Shown one piece after another: positions 57,901 to 64,000 of a DNA stretch of 64,000 nucleotides. Origin of the DNA: a virus; the IMG/VR virus record IMGVR_UViG_3300022752_000022, positions 85,599-149,598 of that record. The stretch is one strand, 5' to 3'. The translations under genes were made by a program, and so were the position numbers. The notes below the pieces were generated by a model, which was not told the origin of the DNA, ran no database searches, and was given only the letters and a program-made list of their open reading frames with translations. Numbering within the stretch: the first letter of the stretch is position 1; each line of letters opens with the position of its first letter.

Positions 57901-60900
57901 GAACTTGGATTTAATAATGGTTCTCCAGGTTATCCAATTCAGCAAACACCTCCTCCTCTTCCAGACACAATGGAAATTGCTGAATTATTTGTTCCACCTT
58001 ATCCATCAAAGCCAATAATTGTTCCAGTAAAACTTTTGAAAAACAAAAGATATACAATGGCTGACATAGGTAAGATTGAAAGTCGTGTGAATAAACTTGA
58101 ATATTATACAGCACTTAATTTATTAGAACGTCAAGCGTCAGAAAAAGTTGTGATTGATGATACTGGAATTGATAGATTTAAGAACGGTGTCCTTGTTGAT
58201 CCATTCGCAGGTTCTGCTGTTGCAGACGTATCTTCTAGTTTGTATAATGCATCAATAAATCGTAATGAAAGATATGCGACTGCTTACACTTTAAATACAA
58301 ATCAAGTCAAACTCAATTATAACGAAACATCTTCTACCGGCTTAACTAAGCTACCGGGTAGAAAATTATTTTTAAATTATACAACAGAGAATTTTATTTC
58401 TCAAGTATATGCGTCAAACTTTATAAATCTTGCACAAGAATTGACATGGTCTTGGATTGGAGACATGGATGTTTTTCCGCCGTCTGATACATGGCTTTCA
58501 ACAGAAAGAAATCCAGCGCAAGATTTAGTTATTGATACTTCAGCAGACGCAGATAACTGGAGAGCACTTGCGAATGCATGGAACACCGAAGTTGCACCAC
58601 AAAATACTTATTGGATTGGTCAACCTGCGGTAGTTACCTCACAAACAACAAGGGAAAATATAAATTTAGGATCTACTCAAAGTGGCGTCTCATGGCAATA
58701 CGCTGGCGGTAATTGGTGGAATCTTGTTCAAACAACTACTACAACAACTGGAGCAGATGTAGTAACAAGACAAACGACAACAAATAGATCATCAGAATTT
58801 ATAAATGTTGCTGATGTTAGAGTTGGCCAAGCAACATCACAGACAGTTGATCGTGTTATAGATGTTTCAGTTTCTCATGTCATGAGGTCGAGAGATTTTA
58901 TTTTTTATGCAGCGGGAATTAAACCAGGCGCAAGCATGTCAGCATTTTTTGATGAAGAAAATGTAACAACACATTGCAAACAAATTAAACTTATAGGATC
59001 TACAACAATTCAAGAACTTGCTGATTTATGTAATAATAATGGATTTTTGCCAGCAAATGCATTAGGAGTAAAATATTCTATAATATCTAACGGATCATTG
59101 ACTGTAAATGAAAGTAATGATATTTATGGAATATTCAGAGTTCCAGCAAATTCTTTTTATATTGGAACAAGAGAATTTAAATTAACAGATAGTCCAACAA
59201 ATAATCCGTCAAGTACGACAACTTATGCTAGAACATCAATTCAATCTTCAGGATTGACGCAGACTAAAAGTTCTATAACGTATAACACAAGACCATCAAC
59301 AATTTCTTTTGGCAATAAAACCGCAACAGGAAAAACAAGGACAGATAGCGTCACTACAGTTGAAACTTCCAGACAAAGAGTTTCTCAAACAACGACATCA
59401 AGTACGGTGGTTGTCTCACAAGTATATGATCCAGTTGCTCAAAGTTTTTATGTTGATGAAATTACTTATCCAGACGGTGTATTTGTAACATCAATTGATC
59501 TTTATTTTAAAAAGAAATCTTCAAATAACAATTTGAAAGTTTCAGTTGAAATTCGTGAGATGGAAAATGGACTGCCAACAAGAAAAACCATCGGCGGGGA
59601 AATTGTGCGCAAACCTTCCAGTGAAATAACAACTAGCACAACAGCACAAACAGCAACAACATTCACTTTTGCGAATCCTGTATTTTTATTGCCAGGTAAT
59701 GAATATTGTTTTGTGGCAAAACCTGAAGCAAATTCAACAGACTTTGAGATTTGGACCGCTGAACTCGGTCAATTGGATATTACAAACGCAAACTTAAATA
59801 CAAGAATTGACAAAAATAATGCGCTGATAGGCGGTGTTGTATTTACAAGTTCAAATGACAGCACATGGACACCCAGACAAAACATAGATGTAAAATTTAA
59901 TATGAAAATTGCTGTATTTTCTACAACATCATCGGCTACAGCAATTTTTGAAAATGTGCCAATAAATAATAATTTTACGTATAGCGTTATTCAATCTAAT
60001 ATTGAAGATTTAGTTCCATCTCAAACATCAATTAATTATGAAATTAGGACAGCAACACCAACATTTACATTAGATACATACATATCGATTAAAAATTTAG
60101 AACGTGTTCGATTAACATCACAAAAACAAATATCGAACACAGCAAATGAAACTGCATATTCCATTAAGTCGCTTTCAATTAGAGCAACAATGTCAACAAG
60201 AAGTCGATATATTTCACCATATATCGATCTCACTAGAGGCAATGCGATTTTTGAAGATTTTGAAATAAATAATTTTACTTCAAATACAGATATTTCCGGA
60301 ACAGTATTATATACTTCAGGAAGCAATATTGTAACTGGAGTAGGAACAGATTTTGTAAATCAAATTTCTTCTGGTCAATATGTGAAATTTGGAGATGAGC
60401 AGTATAGAATTGCTGGAGATGTTGTTAATGCAACTCACATGGTAATTGTTGGAACGTTTAGTGAAAATAATACAGCAAGTCAAACGATATCAATTCAAAA
60501 CGAAGAAAATCCTGAAGGGCCGTACATATCAGACACGAGATATATATCTAGAAGAGTTGCGCTTAATGACGGCTTTGAAGCGACAGATTTGGTTGTTTTT
60601 GTTGACGTAAACAGACCATCAGGAACAGATATTAAAGTTTACTATAAAATCTTAAATGAAAACGATGCTGACTCGTTTGACAGTAAATTTTATCAAGAAA
60701 TGGACTTAGTTACAACAAAAACATCTAATCAAAATGAATTTTTATATTCCGAAGAAAAGTATGTTGTTCCAACAGAAATAAAAATCGGTGGAAGTAGATT
60801 GTTGAACGGTGATGTTTTAATTTCAACAACAAATAATATTGTTCAAGGTTTCGGTACAACATTTACTGAAGATTTAAGACTTGGTGACACAGTTGCAGTT

Positions 60901-61152
60901 GGCACAGCAAGAGTTCAAAGAGTTGTAACAAATGTTGTGAATAACTCATACATGACTGTTGAAAGTGCATTTACAACAACAGCAAACACTCAAGACATTT
61001 TCAAAGTGTTAAACAATGAAGTTCAATATGAAACTCCTGATGGAAGAATTTTTGAAGGATTTAAATATTATGCAGTTAAAGTTGTATTTTTGTCTAATAA
61101 TAAAGCGTATGCACCAAGAATTAAAAATCTAAGGGCGTTAGCATTAGCATGA
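54919..61152 (+). CDS. Giant baseplate/tail structural protein (DUF4815-type start)
   Basis: This 2077-residue protein starts NPGGLDLNNSPYYDDFDEEKKFARVLFVPGRAVQARELTQAQTL (cut to its ends), the DUF4815 signature found at the N-terminus of large baseplate proteins, sometimes annotated gp10-like. Later parts hold many beta-rich blocks, KPTGRLLIVYDHFTHD, RRSRVNKLEYYTALNLLE-type helix (IESRVNKLEYYTALNLLE), and VYDPVAQSFYVDEITYPDGVFVTSIDLYFKKK, the last recurring in such proteins. It probably forms the outer baseplate or the fibre attachment. There is no lytic motif. Confidence 0.8.
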   Translation: MANTNPGGLDLNNSPYYDDFDEEKKFARVLFVPGRAVQARELTQAQTLSQKQVERFANYFFKPGSILDGCEQNLDYSMPYLKLQQNYDGDEVNVSNFLYGEITGANTGIKAYVGIVSDIEDNDPKTLFINYTSSGSYILSVNVASTLLTVGNTITFSTGNTAVIRSFYTDPITSNSYVHIGEVNGTPSVTTANTILSSGAQNTFNITLVTDKRTSLEFENSELVYTSNVYSRFYALSATTNATRYIEAEGTENEIIFTRGSKINVGDGIIYIADHFIKNSSQTLILDKYTNRPSYKIGLVPEKSFVDYLDDTSLLDNAAGTPNFQAPGADRLKIDVVLTKIPFGTSTDENEFVSLIEVEDGIVKKRKDISLESKLGQVVAKRTFEESGNYTLSDPKLNIREHLLLNNNGGRYEAVDGGNTNLLLIEVDPFTAYVSGFRTEFIVKQEVSLTKGLDTQYVEQVRTQINSGSYIEVNEVMGDWDIMEATEVDLYNTPQKIITRGANTNSTLLGTKIGTARVKGVDWVSGNPGTSSASFYLYLTDVTINSLNTFSQVRSIYDSATPKRFGDIVLDANGNAVLQEQSFGKLIFNLPYSAIKTLRDTQGELETGFRFRKVFNVNFSSGQAVISSTDTSETFVGTGALSSAQKDENYFVVITNGGANVQSSTIGTGSIHIGSNTILSVSVDPRTRFNIGDVIRIASENHAVKSLPNSSSIVLSTSHVAGATTQNITKIFPTGTFIDLSGNGGNGSTRGVTVSAPDSVTINIQESHASTFSAKIYATMDRSNAREMRKILNYQATANVNPSTHSTSLTGPYGLGHADVYRIHEIYQSNDTTFATAANTNTTFNTVVTSNYIFDNGQRDNSYEHATVTPKVGYKPTGRLLIVYDHFTHDTTQGIGYLSVDSYPINDVVSSNTTITTSNIPVYTSTKTGAIYDLRNCIDFRPIKTANTSLNPADTGVYQIASGGLHTPLAGSDFDADLIFYKGRVAKLYLNSKGELGFNNGSPGYPIQQTPPPLPDTMEIAELFVPPYPSKPIIVPVKLLKNKRYTMADIGKIESRVNKLEYYTALNLLERQASEKVVIDDTGIDRFKNGVLVDPFAGSAVADVSSSLYNASINRNERYATAYTLNTNQVKLNYNETSSTGLTKLPGRKLFLNYTTENFISQVYASNFINLAQELTWSWIGDMDVFPPSDTWLSTERNPAQDLVIDTSADADNWRALANAWNTEVAPQNTYWIGQPAVVTSQTTRENINLGSTQSGVSWQYAGGNWWNLVQTTTTTTGADVVTRQTTTNRSSEFINVADVRVGQATSQTVDRVIDVSVSHVMRSRDFIFYAAGIKPGASMSAFFDEENVTTHCKQIKLIGSTTIQELADLCNNNGFLPANALGVKYSIISNGSLTVNESNDIYGIFRVPANSFYIGTREFKLTDSPTNNPSSTTTYARTSIQSSGLTQTKSSITYNTRPSTISFGNKTATGKTRTDSVTTVETSRQRVSQTTTSSTVVVSQVYDPVAQSFYVDEITYPDGVFVTSIDLYFKKKSSNNNLKVSVEIREMENGLPTRKTIGGEIVRKPSSEITTSTTAQTATTFTFANPVFLLPGNEYCFVAKPEANSTDFEIWTAELGQLDITNANLNTRIDKNNALIGGVVFTSSNDSTWTPRQNIDVKFNMKIAVFSTTSSATAIFENVPINNNFTYSVIQSNIEDLVPSQTSINYEIRTATPTFTLDTYISIKNLERVRLTSQKQISNTANETAYSIKSLSIRATMSTRSRYISPYIDLTRGNAIFEDFEINNFTSNTDISGTVLYTSGSNIVTGVGTDFVNQISSGQYVKFGDEQYRIAGDVVNATHMVIVGTFSENNTASQTISIQNEENPEGPYISDTRYISRRVALNDGFEATDLVVFVDVNRPSGTDIKVYYKILNENDADSFDSKFYQEMDLVTTKTSNQNEFLYSEEKYVVPTEIKIGGSRLLNGDVLISTTNNIVQGFGTTFTEDLRLGDTVAVGTARVQRVVTNVVNNSYMTVESAFTTTANTQDIFKVLNNEVQYETPDGRIFEGFKYYAVKVVFLSNNKAYAPRIKNLRALALA

Positions 61153-61394
61153 AATATCAAACAGAAAAAATACAAATGAAAGAAGTTGTATCCGGTTTAG
61201 GTGAAAGAGATATAAACTCTAAAGCGTTGCTAAATACAGATTATGATTCTTTATTGAAATACAGAATTCAAAGAAGGCGAATGAGTCAAAATAATGGTGA
61301 GATAGATAGTGTTAGAAATGAAGTTGCACAAATGAAATCCGAACTAAAAGAAATTAAAGAATTGTTACTAATCATAACTCAGAGTAAAGAATAA
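61149..61394 (+). CDS. Small coiled-coil protein between baseplate and fibre genes
   Basis: An 81-residue charged protein with IQRRRMSQNNGEIDSVRNEV and AQMKSELKEIKELLLIITQSKE, a C-terminal coiled coil. It overlaps the large baseplate gene by 4 bases and the fibre gene by one base. It may help fibre assembly or attachment. Confidence 0.65.
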   Translation: MKYQTEKIQMKEVVSGLGERDINSKALLNTDYDSLLKYRIQRRRMSQNNGEIDSVRNEVAQMKSELKEIKELLLIITQSKE

Positions 61395-64000
61395 TGGCAA
61401 TTGCAAATGTAGTTACATCAAATACATTTAACGAATTTAGAATTCGCACTAATGATGTCATTCAAGAGGTAAATAAACTCAGTGATGGAACAGCAGTTCT
61501 AGTCGTTAATACGATTACAGCGAATAGTATTTCTGGTGACGCAGGTCTGCTAAGAATTTCAGCTAACACCGGTTCGGATAATGTTGCGACATCTTCAGAA
61601 ACTTTTGTCATCGGTGGTACAAATGGAATATCCACAAGTGTTGCTACAGGCTCAAATAATTTAATTATAAACTTAAATGATAGCGGCGTAACCGCGAGTG
61701 GTTACGGTAATGCGACTCAAGTTCCTCAGTTTGTTGTTAATAAACAAGGTAGAATTACAAGCGTATCAAATACTACAATTGATATATCAGTATCAGCAAA
61801 TACCGGTACAGATACAATATCTTTAAGCGAAACATTTAGAATAGGTGGAACGAACGGCATATCAACAAGCATTGCTTCAGGCAGTAATAATTTTGTTGTA
61901 AATTTAAATGATAGCGGTGTTACTGCTGGTGTTTATGGGAGCACGACACAAATTCCTCAAATCACGATTAACGCACAGGGTCGTGTAACAAGTTCATCAA
62001 ATGTTAATGTCGCTTCAGTCTCAGATTTCAACTATCACTCTGGAAATTCAAATTTTGAAATTATAACAACTTCAGGCAGTTCATTCACTGCTGGAATTGG
62101 ACAAGATTTAGGAACTTCAGCAAACGTCACGTTTCAAGATTTGACTGTAACCGGAAATGTAACATTTACTGGTAATGTTGTTTCCGTCACAGCGAACAAT
62201 CTTGTTGTTGAAGATAATCTGATTCAGATAGCAAAAAATAATATCACCGATGCTGTAGATGTTGGAATTATAGGCCACTATCAAAGATTATCAGATAGCG
62301 CGAACGTTCATACCGGTGTGTTCAGAGATGCTACAGATGGCGTCTGGAAATTTTTTGAAAATTATCCAATTGAACCGGGCACAAATACAAATATTGATAC
62401 AGCAAATGCTCAATACAGATTGGCGAATCTTACCGCACAAAATATTACATCAAATGGTATATTTTATGGTGTTGGTTCAGGTTTATCGACATTAAATGCT
62501 TCAAATGTTTCTTCAGGAACACTTAATTCAGCAAGACTTCCAACATCAGGAGTTACATCTGGAACATACGGTAGTGCTTCAGCCGTTTCTCAAATTGTTT
62601 TTGATACTTATGGTAGAGCGACATCTGCTGCAAATGTTAGTATATCTATTACATCTGGACAAGTAACGGGTTTAGCAACATCAGCAACAACGGATACAAC
62701 AAACGCTTCTAATATTACAACAGGAACTTTAGCAAATGCTAGAACAACAGCATCAAGTTCAAACGGTGCTTCAACCATTGTTGCTAGAGATGCTTCAGGA
62801 TCTTTTAGTGCTAATCTTATAACTGCTACAACATTTTCTGGTTCTGGAGCAGATTTAACAGCACTCAATGCTTCTAATGTTTCATCAGGAACTTTAGCAA
62901 ATGCTAGAACAACAGCAGCATCAGCAAACGGTGCTTCAACCATTGTTGCTAGAGATGCTTCAGGATCTTTTAGTGCAAATGTCGTTACCGCTTCAGTATT
63001 TTCAGGTTCAGGTATTGATGCTTTAAAAAATATAGATGCTTCTAATGTTGTTAGCGGAACACTTTCAGGTGATCGTGGTGTCACTGCTGGATCTGCTTTA
63101 TCGTCATTCGTTGAATACAATGGCACGACAGCGACATCTGGCCAATTTGATGGTGGAACAACAAATCCATCCGCAACAACAAGACTTAACTATGGTGGAT
63201 ACTTATATGCAACAAGATTCTATGGAGATGGATCTAATTTAACAAGTATTCCTAATTCAGCAACAACAGCAGCATCAGCAAATGGAGCTTCAACCATTGT
63301 TGCTAGAGATGCTTCAGGATCTTTTAGTGCTAATCTTATAACAGCAACAACATTTTCTGGTTCTGGAGCAGCTTTAACATCACTTGATGGATCTCAAGTC
63401 ACAACTGGAACTGTTGCAAATGCTAGAACAACAGCAGCATCAGCAAATGGAGCTTCAACCATTGTTGCTAGAGATGCTTCAGGATCTTTTAGTGCTAATC
63501 TTATAACAGCAACAACATTTTCTGGTTCTGGAGCATCTTTAACAAGTATTCCTAATTCAGCAACAACAGCAGCATCAGCAAATGGAGCTTCAACCATTGT
63601 TGCTAGAGATGCTTCAGGATCTTTTAGTGCTAATCTTATAACAGCAACAACATTTTCTGGTTCTGGAGCAGCTTTAACATCACTTGATGGATCTCAAGTC
63701 ACAACTGGAACTGTTGCAAATGCTAGAACAACAGCAGCATCAGCAAATGGAGCTTCAACCATTGTTGCTAGAGATGCTTCAGGATCTTTTAGTGCTAATC
63801 TTATAACAGCAACAACATTTTCTGGTTCTGGAGCAGCTTTAACATCACTTGATGGATCTCAAGTCACAACTGGAACTGTTGCAAATGCTAGAACAACAGC
63901 AGCATCAGCAAATGGAGCTTCAACCATTGTTGCTAGAGATGCTTCAGGATCTTTTAGTGCTAATCTTATAACAGCAACAACATTTTCTGGTTCTGGAGCA
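61394..64000 (+). CDS. Repeat-rich tail-fibre protein, 3' end outside window
   Basis: The frame is open from the ATG at 61394 to the window edge (868 codons seen). It starts MAIANVVTSNTFNEFRIRTN and has paired FVIGGTNGISTSVATGSNNLIINLNDSGV and FRIGGTNGISTSIASGSNNFVVNLNDSGV blocks (named by ends), ending in many GASTIVARDASGSFSANLITATTFSGSGA units. This layout is known for phage tail fibres, in which Ser/Thr/Gly beta repeats form a trimeric shaft. The C-terminal tip or chaperone domain is off the window. Confidence 0.85.
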   Translation, partial: MAIANVVTSNTFNEFRIRTNDVIQEVNKLSDGTAVLVVNTITANSISGDAGLLRISANTGSDNVATSSETFVIGGTNGISTSVATGSNNLIINLNDSGVTASGYGNATQVPQFVVNKQGRITSVSNTTIDISVSANTGTDTISLSETFRIGGTNGISTSIASGSNNFVVNLNDSGVTAGVYGSTTQIPQITINAQGRVTSSSNVNVASVSDFNYHSGNSNFEIITTSGSSFTAGIGQDLGTSANVTFQDLTVTGNVTFTGNVVSVTANNLVVEDNLIQIAKNNITDAVDVGIIGHYQRLSDSANVHTGVFRDATDGVWKFFENYPIEPGTNTNIDTANAQYRLANLTAQNITSNGIFYGVGSGLSTLNASNVSSGTLNSARLPTSGVTSGTYGSASAVSQIVFDTYGRATSAANVSISITSGQVTGLATSATTDTTNASNITTGTLANARTTASSSNGASTIVARDASGSFSANLITATTFSGSGADLTALNASNVSSGTLANARTTAASANGASTIVARDASGSFSANVVTASVFSGSGIDALKNIDASNVVSGTLSGDRGVTAGSALSSFVEYNGTTATSGQFDGGTTNPSATTRLNYGGYLYATRFYGDGSNLTSIPNSATTAASANGASTIVARDASGSFSANLITATTFSGSGAALTSLDGSQVTTGTVANARTTAASANGASTIVARDASGSFSANLITATTFSGSGASLTSIPNSATTAASANGASTIVARDASGSFSANLITATTFSGSGAALTSLDGSQVTTGTVANARTTAASANGASTIVARDASGSFSANLITATTFSGSGAALTSLDGSQVTTGTVANARTTAASANGASTIVARDASGSFSANLITATTFSGSGA
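62690..64000 (+). repeat. Tandem fibre-shaft repeat array (168- and 132-bp units)
   Basis: Units share the core CAACCATTGTTGCTAGAGAT and differ in whether the link is a DGSQVTTGTVANART (168 bp) or a SIPNSAT (132 bp) segment. Seven or more copies are seen, more divergent at 62.7-63.0 kb and nearly identical after 63.24 kb. The array continues past the window. Confidence 0.9.
63241..63833 (+). repeat. 300-bp near-exact tandem duplication in the fibre gene
   Basis: 63241-63533 is repeated exactly at 63541-63833 (period 300, one 168-bp plus one 132-bp unit). The match ends where CATC changes to CAGC. Assembly errors are possible in such arrays. Confidence 0.9.

Noticed and set aside
62608-63126. 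172-codon minus-strand frame in the fibre gene
   Set aside because: It is the antisense of the Ala/Ser-rich repeats, with low-complexity codons, and has no SD.
61394-64000. Diversity-generating retroelement at the fibre gene
   Set aside because: No reverse transcriptase or template repeat is in the window; the variation is tandem unit duplication. The gene end is not visible.

Overview
The window is a contiguous piece of a large, AT-rich, T4-like (contractile-tailed) phage genome. The phage identity rests on a full T4-type baseplate set (gp25, gp6, gp7-, gp8-, gp53-, gp48-, gp54-, gp27- and gp5-like), T4-type replication and late-transcription genes (RNase H, gp59, gp32, gp33) and T4-type late promoters (TATAAATA). 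The host is inferred to be a marine alphaproteobacterium. The window encodes a circularly permuted two-piece tmRNA, a form known from alphaproteobacteria (and some cyanobacteria and betaproteobacteria), and a PlcP-type phospholipase C plus Agt-type glycosyltransferase pair, known from phosphate-starved SAR11, Roseobacter and Rhizobium relatives. No sequence search could be run, so host and family names come from recognised motifs.

Layout. 0-6.7 kb: the 3' end of a class III nucleotidyl cyclase gene, then small early genes, a glutaredoxin-like protein, RNase H and conserved unknowns. 6.7-9 kb: a tRNA cluster (Ile, Asn, Pro, Thr, two Arg, one broken Thr) with unexplained structured RNA elements, a metallophosphoesterase and a 2-oxoglutarate/Fe(II) oxygenase. 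9-12.5 kb: a tightly packed run of small unknown genes closed by a strong terminator. 12.5-14.7 kb: the lipid-remodelling cassette. 14.7-20.5 kb: small, visibly more GC-rich genes, many started by a repeated hairpin-plus-promoter module, and a family of tandem MNERI paralogs. 20.5-23.5 kb: nucleotide and DNA metabolism (pyrimidine-dimer glycosylase-like, PD-(D/E)XK exonuclease, QueC-like, MazG-like). 23.5-23.9 kb: tmRNA. 24-29.4 kb: a surface-glycan operon (Gmd, methyltransferases, glycosyltransferases). 29.4-31.8 kb: lysis hydrolase, gp33, gp59, gp32. 31.9-41.7 kb, minus strand: giant tape measure, holin-like protein, frameshift-linked tail chaperones, tail-tube protein, gp4. 41.8-64 kb, plus strand: baseplate and fibre genes, ending in a repeat-rich tail-fibre gene that runs off the window.

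How the parts work together. Early and middle genes seem to be driven by sigma70-like promoters, nine of which sit just downstream of a nearly identical TGTTG/CAACA hairpin. These resemble the promoter early stem-loop (PeSL) cassettes described in T4-type phages. Late genes use TATAAATA promoters that would depend on the phage gp33 coactivator. The host-directed genes (PlcP/Agt, tmRNA, nucleotidyl cyclase, glycan operon) suggest a phage that manages host membrane lipids and phosphate, stalled ribosomes, second messengers and cell-surface or virion glycans during infection.
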